From Pseudomonadota bacterium (GTDB lineage: Bacteria; Pseudomonadota; Alphaproteobacteria; Acetobacterales; Acetobacteraceae), in NCBI GenBank assembly GCA_021847995.1, contig JAJZNE010000014.1:1-36715 (forward strand): a stretch of DNA of 36,715 nucleotides, written 5' to 3'. This document shows positions 23,840-33,470 of the stretch, one piece after another (the first letter of the stretch is position 1; every line of letters begins with the position of its first letter). The notes below the pieces were generated by a model. The model ran no database searches. It was not told the DNA's origin and was given only the letters and a program-made list of their open reading frames with translations. The position numbers and the translations under genes are program-made.

Positions 23840-25212
23840 GGGACCACCTCCGGCCCGGCCGATCCCCCCCGCGCCACCAGGCGTTCCAGCCAGTGGATGT
23901 CGTACTCGCCGGCGCGGAATGCTTCGTCGGCGACGATGCGCTGGTGCAGCGGCAGCGTCGTGCGGATGCCGACGATCGCGAATTCGGCAAGGCTGCGCTC
24001 CATCCGCGCGATCGCCTGCGCGCGCGTCGGCGCATGCACGATCAGCTTCGCCACCAGGCTGTCGTAGAACGGCGGCACGCGATAGCCGGCATAGAGCGCC
24101 GAATCGACCCGCACCCCGAACCCGCCCGGCGCATGATAGGCGGTGACCAGGCCGGGCGTGGGCAGGAAACTCTCCGGATCCTCGGCGGTGATGCGGCACT
24201 CGATCGCGTGGCCGGAAAATCCGATGTCCTGCTGCGCATAGCCGAGACGCTCGCCGGCGGCGAGGCGGATCTGCTCGCGCACCAGATCGACGCCGCACAC
24301 CAGCTCGGTCACCGGATGCTCGACCTGAAGGCGCGTGTTCATCTCGATGAAGGCGAACTGCCCGTCCTGATACAGAAACTCCAGCGTCCCGGCATTGCGG
24401 TAGCCGAGCCGGGCGAGGGCGGCGGTGACGGTGGCGCCGAGCCGCGCCCGCTCGGCCGCCGACAGCGCCGGGCAGCCGGCCTCCTCCAGCAGCTTCTGAT
24501 GGCGGCGTTGCAGGCTGCAATCGCGCTCCCCGAAATGCACCACGCCGCCCTCGCCGTCGGCCAGCACCTGCAATTCGACGTGGCGCGGCCGGTCGAGATA
24601 TTTCTCGACATACACCGCCTCGCTGCCGAACGCCGCGCGCGCCTCGGCGCGGGCGACGCGGAACGCCTCCTCCAGCCCGGCGGCGTCGCCCGCGACCTTC
24701 ATGCCGCGCCCGCCGCCGCCCGCCGCCGCCTTCACCAGCACCGGATAGCCGATGCGCGCCGCCACCCGCCGCGCCTCCTCGACATCGGCGACTTCGCCGT
24801 CGGAGCCGGGGACGAGCGGCACGCCGAGCGAGGCCATCGCCGCCTTGGCCGCGATCTTGTCGCCCATCATGCGGATGTGTTCGGGTGTCGGACCGATGAA
24901 GGTGATGCCATGCGCCTCCACCATGTCGGCAAAGGCGGCGTTTTCCGAAAGAAACCCATAGCCGGGATGGATCGCATCGGCGCCGGTGATGATGGCGGCG
25001 GAAAGGATCGCCGCGGCGTTCAGATAGCTGTCACGCGCCGCCGGCGGCCCGATGCACACGCTCTCGTCGGCAAGGCGGACATGCATCGCCTCGGCATCCG
25101 CGGTGGAATGCACGGCGACCGAGGGTATGCCCATCTCGCGGCAGGCGCGCTGGATGCGCAGCGCGATTTCGCCGCGGTTGGCGATCAGAACCTTCTGCAG
25201 GCGCCCGGCCAC
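23836..25212 (-). CDS. accC: Biotin carboxylase of acetyl-CoA carboxylase
   Basis: 458 residues starting M-A-G-R-L-Q-K-V-L-I-A-N-R-G-E-I-A. The N-terminal biotin-carboxylase domain has G-Y-G-F-L-S-E-N; the ATP-grasp core has K-A-A-A-G-G-G-G-R-G-M-K, H-V-E-L-Q-V-L, E-R-D-C-S-L-Q-R-R-H-Q-K and E-M-N-T-R-L-Q-V-E-H-P-V-T-E. It carboxylates the biotin on AccB with bicarbonate and ATP, the first half-reaction of malonyl-CoA synthesis. It lies 7 bp after accB and is followed, with a 4-bp overlap, by the Uma2 gene. The length is slightly above the usual 447-450 because of a short C-terminal extension (W-L-E-R-L-V-A-R-G-G-S-A-G-P-E). Confidence 0.97.
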   Translation of the reverse strand: MAGRLQKVLIANRGEIALRIQRACREMGIPSVAVHSTADAEAMHVRLADESVCIGPPAARDSYLNAAAILSAAIITGADAIHPGYGFLSENAAFADMVEAHGITFIGPTPEHIRMMGDKIAAKAAMASLGVPLVPGSDGEVADVEEARRVAARIGYPVLVKAAAGGGGRGMKVAGDAAGLEEAFRVARAEARAAFGSEAVYVEKYLDRPRHVELQVLADGEGGVVHFGERDCSLQRRHQKLLEEAGCPALSAAERARLGATVTAALARLGYRNAGTLEFLYQDGQFAFIEMNTRLQVEHPVTELVCGVDLVREQIRLAAGERLGYAQQDIGFSGHAIECRITAEDPESFLPTPGLVTAYHAPGGFGVRVDSALYAGYRVPPFYDSLVAKLIVHAPTRAQAIARMERSLAEFAIVGIRTTLPLHQRIVADEAFRAGEYDIHWLERLVARGGSAGPEVVP

Positions 25213-25219
25213 GCTGGCG

Positions 25220-25678
25220 TTACTCCAGGATCAGCAGCGGTTCGCCATATTCCACCGGCGCACCCGAGGCGATGAGGATGCGCGTGACGGTACCGGATTT
25301 CGGTGCCTTGATCTGGTTGAACGTCTTCATCGCCTCAATCAGCAGCAGCGTCTGCCCGGCCGCCACGGTCTGGCCGATGGCGACGAACGGCGTCGCCCCC
25401 GGCTCGGGCGCCAGGAAGGCGATCCCGACCATCGGGCTGAGCACCGCTCCCGGGTGATGCGCCAGGTCTTCCGCGATCGGCGGCGGCCCCGCGGCGGCCG
25501 GCACCGCGACTGGTACCGCCACTGGCGCCGGTGCGGCGGCGGGGGCGAGCGCGGCAGGGGCGGCGCGAGCGACGCGGATGCGTCCGTCCTTGCCCTCGAT
25601 CTCGATCTCGGTCAGGCCGGTATCGGCAAGGATGGTGGCGAGCGTGCGTACCGCCGCGGCGTCGAACGGAACCGCCAT
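25220..25678 (-). CDS. accB: Biotin carboxyl carrier protein
   Basis: 152 residues from the ATG at 25678, which shares one base with the aroQ stop (TGATG). The N-terminal helix (A-V-R-T-L-A-T-I-L-A-D-T-G-L-T-E-I-E-I-E-G-K-D) is joined by an Ala/Pro linker (about residues 37-65) to the biotinyl domain S-P-M-V-G-I-A-F. The biotin-accepting Lys118 lies in I-E-A-M-K-T-F-N-Q-I. The usual E-A-M-K-T/M-M-N has Phe in place of the second Met here. It carries carboxybiotin from AccC to the carboxyltransferase; accA and accD are not in this window. It is in an operon with accC. Confidence 0.96.
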   Translation of the reverse strand: MAVPFDAAAVRTLATILADTGLTEIEIEGKDGRIRVARAAPAALAPAAAPAPVAVPVAVPAAAGPPPIAEDLAHHPGAVLSPMVGIAFLAPEPGATPFVAIGQTVAAGQTLLLIEAMKTFNQIKAPKSGTVTRILIASGAPVEYGEPLLILE

Positions 25679-26139
25679 CACGCCCCCTCCTCCAGCAGGT
25701 CGGCGATCGCGGTCAGCGCCAGCGCATAGCCGCGGATGCCGAGGCCGCAGATCACGCCGGTCGCGGCCTGCGACACATAGGAATGGTGACGGTAAGGTTC
25801 GCGCTGGTGGATGTTGGAGATGTGGACCTCGATCACCGGCAGTTCGACCGCCTTCAGGGCATCGAGCAGCGCGATCGAGGTATGCGAATAGCCGGCCGGG
25901 TTGATGACGATGCCGCTGGCGCGCCCGCGGCATTCATGCACCCAGGAAATCAGCTCCCCCTCGCCGTTGGTCTGGCGGAAGTCGATCGCGAGGCCCAGCC
26001 GCTCGGCGGTTTCGGCGCACAGCGCCTCCACGTCGTCGAGCGTGGCGCGGCCGTAGATCTCCGGCTGGCGCAGGCCCAGCATGTTCAGGTTGGGGCCGTT
26101 GAGAACCGCGACCAGCGGCAACTGCGCGGATTGCTGCAT
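25678..26139 (-). CDS. aroQ: 3-dehydroquinate dehydratase, type II
   Basis: 153 residues. The conserved blocks [18 protein letters not shown] (Arg24 and Tyr29, the base), [19 protein letters not shown] with the general acid His85, and [11 protein letters not shown] follow the family order. The enzyme dehydrates 3-dehydroquinate to 3-dehydroshikimate in the shikimate pathway as a dodecamer. It is the first gene of the aroQ-accB-accC-uma2 minus-strand run; aroQ-accBC linkage is common in proteobacteria. It is divergent from thiS, with under 100 bp between the starts. Confidence 0.97.
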   Translation of the reverse strand: MQQSAQLPLVAVLNGPNLNMLGLRQPEIYGRATLDDVEALCAETAERLGLAIDFRQTNGEGELISWVHECRGRASGIVINPAGYSHTSIALLDALKAVELPVIEVHISNIHQREPYRHHSYVSQAATGVICGLGIRGYALALTAIADLLEEGA

Positions 26140-26237
26140 GGCAGCGGCGTAGCACGCTGGGCGGGGCAGGACAATCAGTGTCGCGCCCGCGCCCGGCCAC
26201 GCTTGCCGCGTCCCTGCGCCGTCCCCATACTGGCGCC

Positions 26238-26465
26238 ATGAGCACTGGCGCCATGCGCGAACGGCTGGAAGTGGTGCTGAACGGCGAACGGCGCGCCCTG
26301 CCCGGCCCGGCGACGGTGGCCGTGCTGCTGGCCGAAATCGGGCTCGATGCCCGCAAGGTCGCGGTGGAGCGCAACGAGGAGATCGTGCCGCGCTCGGCCT
26401 ATGGCGCCACCTGGCTCGCCAGCGGCGATGCGCTCGAAATCGTGCATTTCATCGGAGGGGGCTGA
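26238..26465 (+). CDS. thiS: Sulfur carrier protein ThiS
   Basis: 75 residues, beta-grasp fold, ending I-G-G-G with the required C-terminal glycine pair for thiocarboxylation. N-terminal V-V-L-N-G-E and the [11 protein letters not shown] block around residues 41-51 are ThiS-typical. ATG at 26238 or 26253 may serve as start; the region ACTGGCGCCATG is duplicated over both. It delivers sulfur to ThiG in thiazole synthesis. The codons for the last three glycines also form the GGAGGGGG ribosome site of thiG one base after the stop. No thiamine riboswitch motif was found upstream. Confidence 0.93.
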   Translation: MSTGAMRERLEVVLNGERRALPGPATVAVLLAEIGLDARKVAVERNEEIVPRSAYGATWLASGDALEIVHFIGGG

Positions 26466-26466
26466 C

Positions 26467-27264
26467 ATGGACACCCCGATTCTCGCCGACGCGGACGACA
26501 CCTGGACGGTGGCCGGCCGCCGCTTCCGCTCCCGCCTCGTGGTCGGCACCGGCAAATACAAATCGCTGGAGGAGACCGCCGCGGCGATCGAGGCGAGCGG
26601 GGCGGAGATGGTCACGGTCGCGGTGCGCCGCGTCAATCTCTCCGACCCCGGCGCGCCGATGCTGCAGGATTACGTCGATCCGAAGCGCTACACCTATCTG
26701 CCCAACACCGCCGGCTGTCACACGGCGAAGGACGCCGTGCGCACGCTGCGGCTGGCGCGGGAGGCGGGCGGATGGTCGCTCGTGAAGCTGGAGGTGCTTG
26801 GACCGCCGCCGCATCTCTATCCCGACATGGCGGCGACGTTCGAGGCAGCGGAGGCGCTGCTGCGTGACGGGTTCGAGGTGATGGTCTACTGCGCCGACGA
26901 CCCGGTGGCGGCGAAGCGGCTGGAGGAAATGGGCTGTGCCGCGATCATGCCGCTCGGCGCGCCGATCGGCTCCGGCCTCGGCCTGCAGAACCCGGCCATG
27001 CTGTCGATCCTGATCGGGCAGGCGCGCGTCCCGGTACTGGTCGATGCCGGCGTCGGCACCGCCTCTGACGCTGCCATCGCAATGGAATTGGGCTGCGATG
27101 CGGTGCTGCTCAACTCCGCCCTCGCCCATGCCGGCGATCCGGTGCGCATGGCGCGCGCGATGCGGCTGGCGGTGCAAGCCGGGCGGCTTGCCCATCTCGC
27201 CGGGCGCATGCCCCGGCGCATGGGCGCCGACCCGTCGAGCCCGCTCACCGGCCTGATCCGTTAA
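26467..27264 (+). CDS. thiG: Thiazole synthase ThiG
   Basis: 265 residues. [11 protein letters not shown] at the start, [10 protein letters not shown] near 77-86, and S-L-V-K-L-E-V-L with the Schiff-base Lys107 are characteristic. [13 protein letters not shown] and [11 protein letters not shown] form the phosphate-binding loops of the TIM barrel. It condenses deoxyxylulose phosphate, dehydroglycine and ThiS-thiocarboxylate to the thiazole phosphate of thiamine. It begins one base after the thiS stop. thiF, thiO and thiE are absent from this window. Confidence 0.96.
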   Translation: MDTPILADADDTWTVAGRRFRSRLVVGTGKYKSLEETAAAIEASGAEMVTVAVRRVNLSDPGAPMLQDYVDPKRYTYLPNTAGCHTAKDAVRTLRLAREAGGWSLVKLEVLGPPPHLYPDMAATFEAAEALLRDGFEVMVYCADDPVAAKRLEEMGCAAIMPLGAPIGSGLGLQNPAMLSILIGQARVPVLVDAGVGTASDAAIAMELGCDAVLLNSALAHAGDPVRMARAMRLAVQAGRLAHLAGRMPRRMGADPSSPLTGLIR

Positions 27265-27272
27265 GCCCCGAT

Positions 27273-27323
27273 CCGGCCCCCATCCGTCCAGGCACGCACC
27301 TGATCGGACAAGCAAGGGGCCGG
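27273..27323. terminator. Possible hairpin between convergent genes
   Basis: CCGGCCCC (27273-27280) and GGGGCCGG (27316-27323) pair across a 35-nt loop that itself contains smaller complementary pieces. The position between the ends of thiG and the ferritin-like gene suits a bidirectional terminator. There is no T-run and the arms could pair by chance in GC-rich DNA. Confidence 0.3.
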
Positions 27324-27342
27324 CGGCGGGCGGGCGGCTTGC

Positions 27343-27843
27343 TCAGGCCGCTTTGGCGGTCTGCGCGGCCTTGCGGTTCAGTTCGCTGTTGGCGACCTCG
27401 GTCAGCAGCGCGTCGGCCTTCTTCTCCTCCGCGAGCGTCTCCTCCAGCAGCTTGACCGGCTCGTTCATGCCGCAGGCGCGCAGCCACGCGATCAGCGTGC
27501 CGTAGCGCGCCATCTCGTAGTGCTCGACCGCCTGCGCATTGGCGGCGAGCGCCGCGTCCAGCACCGGACCCTTCTCGAACTCGCCGACGAACTCGTCGCC
27601 TTCCTCGATGATGCCGTTGATCGCCTCGCAGGTCTGGCCGCGGGCGCGGCGGCCCATGTGCTCGAACACCTGTTGCAGGCGCTCGACATGGTGTTCGGTC
27701 TCCTCGCGGTGCCTGGTGAAGCCCTGCTTCAGCGTCTCGTTCTCCGCCGCCTTCGCCATCTTCGGCAGCGCCTTCAGGATCTGCCGCTCGGCATAGTAGA
27801 TGTCCTGGAGCATGTTCAGGCAGGCATCGTTGATCGTTTTCAT
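27343..27843 (-). CDS. DUF892 (YciE/YciF-like) ferritin-like protein
   Basis: 166 residues after an AGAGGAGAGG site. The N-terminal N-D-A-C-L-N-M-L-Q-D-I-Y-Y-A-E-R-Q-I helix, the H-R-E-E-T-E-H-H-V-E-R-L second helix, C-E-A-I-N-G-I-I-E-E-G-D near residue 72, and the E-H-Y-E-M-A-R-Y-G-T-L helix around 108-118 give the four-helix bundle with carboxylate/histidine metal ligands of the DUF892 family. Members in enterobacteria are induced by stress and bind a di-iron site. It stands alone. A stress role is inference. The start is supported by the ribosome site; the length is normal. Confidence 0.9.
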   Translation of the reverse strand: MKTINDACLNMLQDIYYAERQILKALPKMAKAAENETLKQGFTRHREETEHHVERLQQVFEHMGRRARGQTCEAINGIIEEGDEFVGEFEKGPVLDAALAANAQAVEHYEMARYGTLIAWLRACGMNEPVKLLEETLAEEKKADALLTEVANSELNRKAAQTAKAA

Positions 27844-27984
27844 GGCAGCCTCTCCTCTGGCTCGGTCGCCGCCTGCGCGAACGGGATGGCCGGGTCCGGG
27901 GTTGCGGGGGTGCGGTGAATTTCCGAGGCTTGTCGCGGCGCGCGCGGCTCCCCATGCTGCATGAACTTTTGGAGAGGATCGCCC

Positions 27985-29292
27985 GTGCTCGCTGCCCTGC
28001 TCGCCCCTGCGCTCGCCCGCCGCCATGTCCATTACGGCTGGGCGGTGGTGGGCGTCACCTTCCTGGTCATGCTGGCGACCGCCGCGGCGATGGGCATGCC
28101 GGGGGTCTTGATCCGTCCGCTCACCGCCGAGTTCGGCTGGAGCACGGCCGACATCTCCGGCGCGCTGGCGCTGCGCCTCGCCCTTTACGGCGCGATCGCG
28201 CCGTTCGCCGCCGCCCTGCTCGCCCGCTACGGGCTGCGCAGCGTCGTCACCGTTGCCATGCTGCTGATCGTCGCCGGCTTGGCGCTTGCCACCCGGATCA
28301 CGGCGCTGTGGCAGCTCTGGCTGTGCTGGGGCGTGCTGGTCGGGATCGGCACCGGGCTGACCGCGATGGTGCTGGGCGCGACCGTCGCGACGCGCTGGTT
28401 TACCGCCCGCCGCGGTCTCGTCACCGGCCTGCTGACCGCAAGCAGCGCCACCGGCTCGCTCGCCTTCCTGCCGCTCGCCGCCTGGCTCGCCGCGCATGAC
28501 GGGTGGCGGGTGGCGCTGCTGCCGGCCACCCTGGCCTGCCTTGCCGCCGGGGCGCTGATGGTGCTGATCGGGCGGGACCATCCGGCGGAGCTCGGCCTGC
28601 CCTCGTTCGGGGAGCAGACGGTGGCGGCGCGGCCTGCCGGCGCCGGCGCCGGGGCGGCGCGGCTTGCGCTCGCGACCCTGGGGCAGGCGGCGCGCACGCG
28701 GGCGTTCTGGCTGCTGTTCGGCACCTTCTTCGTCTGCGGCCTGTCCACCAACGGGCTGGTGGGGACGCATTTCATCCCGCTCTGCCAGGATTTCGGCATG
28801 GCAGAGGTGGCGGCGGCCGGGGTGCTGGCGATGATGGGGGCGTTCGATTTCGTCGGCACCATCGGCTCCGGCTGGCTGTCGGACCGGGTCGATGCGCGCC
28901 TGCTGCTGTTCGCCTATTACGGGCTGCGCGGGCTATCGCTGCTGGCGCTGCCGTTCTCCAGCTTCACGGTCTACGGCCTGTCGCTGTTCGCGGCGTTCTA
29001 CGGCCTTGACTGGATCGCGACGGTGCCGCCGACGGTGCGGCTGTGCGCCCAGATTTTCGGGCGGGAGCGGGCGGCACTGGTGTTCGGCTGGGTGTTCGCC
29101 GGCCACCAGCTCGGCGCCGCGGTGGCGGCGATCGGCGGCGGCCTGTCGCGTGACCTGCTGGCGAGCTACGTGCCGGCGTTCATGACCTCGGGCGCGATCT
29201 GCCTGCTGGCCGCCGCCGCAGCCCTCGGCATCCGCGCCGCCGCGCCGCCGCCCCGCCCCGCCCGGGCCGAGGGAACCCCCGTTGCCGCCTGA
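27985..29292 (+). CDS. MFS transporter, monocarboxylate/oxalate-formate-like
   Basis: 435 residues from a GTG at 27985, preferred because GGAGAGGA (27971-27978) is ideally placed 6 nt upstream; the ATG at 27961 has no site and covers it. Twelve hydrophobic segments are visible, beginning Y-G-W-A-V-V-G-V-T-F-L-V-M-L. The H-Y-G-W start, the A-E-F-G-W-S-T-A-D-I-S block and G-G-L-S-R-D-L at the end of helix 11 are typical of the MCT/OFA group of the major facilitator superfamily. The substrate is probably a small organic acid, but this cannot be read from sequence. It is followed at 30 bp by a DUF1328 mini-gene. Confidence 0.87.
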   Translation: MLAALLAPALARRHVHYGWAVVGVTFLVMLATAAAMGMPGVLIRPLTAEFGWSTADISGALALRLALYGAIAPFAAALLARYGLRSVVTVAMLLIVAGLALATRITALWQLWLCWGVLVGIGTGLTAMVLGATVATRWFTARRGLVTGLLTASSATGSLAFLPLAAWLAAHDGWRVALLPATLACLAAGALMVLIGRDHPAELGLPSFGEQTVAARPAGAGAGAARLALATLGQAARTRAFWLLFGTFFVCGLSTNGLVGTHFIPLCQDFGMAEVAAAGVLAMMGAFDFVGTIGSGWLSDRVDARLLLFAYYGLRGLSLLALPFSSFTVYGLSLFAAFYGLDWIATVPPTVRLCAQIFGRERAALVFGWVFAGHQLGAAVAAIGGGLSRDLLASYVPAFMTSGAICLLAAAAALGIRAAAPPPRPARAEGTPVAA

Positions 29293-29322
29293 GCATTGTG
29301 GCCAGCGAGGCAGGAGGACGCG

Positions 29323-29487
29323 ATGCTGGGCTGGATCGTGGTGCTGATCGTACTGGCCGCGATCTCCGGCCTGCTCGGTTTCGGCGGCTTCGCCTATGGC
29401 GCGGGCGCCATGGCGCAGGGATTGTTCGCGGTGTTCCTGCTGCTGATCGTCATCTCAGTCATCTTCGCCGCGCTGCGGCGGCGATGA
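29323..29487 (+). CDS. DUF1328 mini membrane protein
   Basis: 54 residues with GGAGG 5 nt before the ATG. Two hydrophobic stretches (I-V-V-L-I-V-L-A-A-I-S-G-L-L-G-F-G-G and G-L-F-A-V-F-L-L-L-I-V-I-S-V-I-F) and a basic R-R-R end. The 'M-L-G-W...A-A-I-S-G-L-L-G-F-G-G' beginning is the signature of DUF1328 (YtjA-type) proteins, common in proteobacteria and often stress-induced. Function unknown. It sits between the MFS gene and the end of glmS, 6 bp away on the other strand. Confidence 0.88.
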   Translation: MLGWIVVLIVLAAISGLLGFGGFAYGAGAMAQGLFAVFLLLIVISVIFAALRRR

Positions 29488-29493
29488 CCGCCG

Positions 29494-31316
<1,823 letters not shown>

Positions 31317-31317
<1 letters not shown>

Positions 31318-32633
31318 CAGCCCTTCCTTCCCCGCCTGGCGCGGAACGCCGCGGCGCGGCCGGGCTGCGCCTGCTGGCGCGCTCGCCCGAACGCCATCGC
31401 ATCCGCCGCCACGTCCTCGGTGATCACGCTGCCGGCGGCGACGAAGGCGCCGTCGCCGATCGCGACCGGCGCCACCAGCACCGCATCCGAGCCGATGAAG
31501 GCGCCGGCGCCGATGCGCGTGCGGTGCTTGGCGAAGCCGTCATAGTTGCAGGTGATGGTGCCGGCGCCGACATTCGTCTTCGCCCCGATCTCGGCATCGC
31601 CGAGATAGCTCAGGTGGTTGGCCTTCGCCCCCTCGCCCAGCACGGTGTTCTTCAGTTCGACGAAATTGCCGACATGGGCACCGTCCCGCACCTCCGCCCC
31701 CGGCCGCAGCCGCGCGAACGGGCCGATCACCGCCGCTTCGCCGATGCGGCAGCCGGTGAGATGGCAGAACGCCAGGATCTCGGCACCCCGGCCGACGGTG
31801 ACGCCGGGTCCGAACACCACATTCGGCCCGACCGTCACGTCGGGGGAAAGCCGGGTGTCGTAGGACAGGAAAACGGTGTCCGGCGCGATCAGCGTTGCCC
31901 CCCCCGCCATTGCCGCGCTGCGCAGCGCCGCCTGCACGAAGGCTTCCGCCGCCGCCAGCTCGGCACGCGAGTTGATGCCGCCGAGTTCCGCCGCCTCGCC
32001 CTCCACCGCCGCGACCCCCACGCCATCCGCCCGCGCCAGCGCCACCACATCGGTCAGGTAGTATTCCCCACGCGCATTGGCGCAGCCGACCCGGCGCAGC
32101 CACGCCGCCATGTCCGGCCCCGGCGCGCACAGCACGCCGGCGTTGCACAGACCGACGGCGCGTTCCGCCTCGGTCGCGTCGGCCCATTCCACGATGCGCT
32201 CGACCAGCCCGTCGCGGCCGATGACGCGGCCATACTGGCCCGGATCGGGCGGGCGCAGCGCGAGCAGCGCCAGACCGACATCGCCCTGCCGCCGCCGCGC
32301 CAGCAGCCGCCGCAGCGTCGCCGGCGTGAGCAGCGGCGTGTCGGCGTAGAGGATGGCGACATCCCCGCTGCCGAACTGCCCGGCGGCCTGCAACGCGGCA
32401 TGGGCGGTGCCGCGCCGTTCGGCCTGCACCACCACCGGATGCGGCGCCGCGACGGCGGCGAGCCGCTCGCCTTCCGGCCCGACCACGACGACGATGCGGT
32501 CGAACACCGAAGCGGCGCTCTCGATCAGGTGCGCCAGCATCGGGCGGCCGGCGATCGGGTGCAGCGCCTTGGGCAGCGCCGACTTCATGCGGGTGCCAAG
32601 CCCCGCGGCCAGGATGATTGCGGTGGTGGCCAT
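31317..32633 (-). CDS. glmU: Bifunctional UDP-GlcNAc pyrophosphorylase / GlcN-1-P acetyltransferase
   Basis: 438 residues, GGAGCG before the ATG. The N-terminal nucleotidyltransferase begins I-I-L-A-A-G-L-G-T-R-M-K-S-A-L-P-K, with A-D-T-P-L-L and E-Y-Y-L-T-D-V. From about residue 245 a left-handed beta-helix carries G-P-F-A-R-L-R-P-G, G-N-F-V-E-L-K-N and the acetyltransferase motif N-Y-D-G near residue 370, plus A-G-S-V-I-T-E-D-V. It acetylates GlcN-1-phosphate and forms UDP-GlcNAc, immediately upstream in expression of glmS with a one-base overlap. Length near the usual 450. Divergent from gph. Confidence 0.97.
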
Positions 32634-32707
32634 GACGCTCCGGGTAGCGGGACGGGCCGCGTCGTGTCAAAGGTCCACCGATCACTCTTGGTTTCGGGAC
32701 GCAACCC

Positions 32708-33370
32708 ATGCCCGACCGCGCCGCCCCGACCCTCCTGCTCGATCTCGACGGCACGCTGGTCGACTCCGCCCCCGATCTCGCCGCCTGCCTCAACCGGCTG
32801 CTCGCGTCGCGCGGCTTCGCGCCGCTCGCGCCCACCGCCGTCGTTGCCATGATCGGCGATGGCGTCGGGATGCTGCTGCAACGCGGCTTCGCGGCGCGTG
32901 ATGCGGTGCCGGACGCGCAGGCGCTGGCGGATTTCATGGCCGATTACGCCGCCCATCTCGCCGACGCGACGCGCCCCTATCCGGGCGCCGCGGCGGCGCT
33001 GGCCAGGCTGCGCGGCGCCGGCTGGCGGCTCGGCGTCTGCACCAACAAGCCGGAAGCGCTGGCCCGTGGCGTGCTGGCGGCAACCGGGCTGCTCCCCGCC
33101 ATCGCCGCGATCGGCGGCGGCGACAGTTTTCCGGTGCGCAAGCCCGATCCCGGCCATCTCCGCGCGACCCTCGCCCGTGCCGGCGGCGATCCCGCGCGGG
33201 CGGTGATGGCGGGGGACCATCGCAACGACATCCTCGCCGCCCGCGGCGCCGGCCTGCCGTCCGTGTTCGCCGCCTGGGGCTACGGCACGCCGGAGATGGC
33301 CGCCGGCGCCGACGCGATCGCCGCCGGCTTCGCCGACCTGCCCGGCCTCGTCATGCGGCTGCTTCCCTAG
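32708..33370 (+). CDS. gph: Phosphoglycolate phosphatase, HAD family
   Basis: 220 residues. HAD motif I D-L-D-G-T-L-V-D-S-A-P-D-L lies at about residues 12-24, motif II T-N-K near 113, motif III K-P-D-P near 143, and motif IV A-G-D-H-R-N-D near 167-173. The cap and the 'D-S-A-P-D-L' segment point to the Gph/phosphoglycolate group rather than to beta-phosphoglucomutase. Hydrolyses 2-phosphoglycolate from DNA-end repair or photorespiration. It is divergent from glmU by 74 bp. The exact substrate is inferred from resemblance only. Confidence 0.85.
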   Translation: MPDRAAPTLLLDLDGTLVDSAPDLAACLNRLLASRGFAPLAPTAVVAMIGDGVGMLLQRGFAARDAVPDAQALADFMADYAAHLADATRPYPGAAAALARLRGAGWRLGVCTNKPEALARGVLAATGLLPAIAAIGGGDSFPVRKPDPGHLRATLARAGGDPARAVMAGDHRNDILAARGAGLPSVFAAWGYGTPEMAAGADAIAAGFADLPGLVMRLLP

Positions 33371-33470
33371 CCGCGGCCGATCCCACCCGCATTGCCGGGC
33401 GGCCGGGGAGCGGGCACAGTCATTCCGGCCGCCCCGTCGCGGCCGCGGGCAGGAACCGGACAGGGCAGAG

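Noticed and set aside
26140-26237. Thiamine (TPP) riboswitch before thiS
   Set aside because: The conserved CUGAGA element and the paired helices were not found in the 98-bp spacer.
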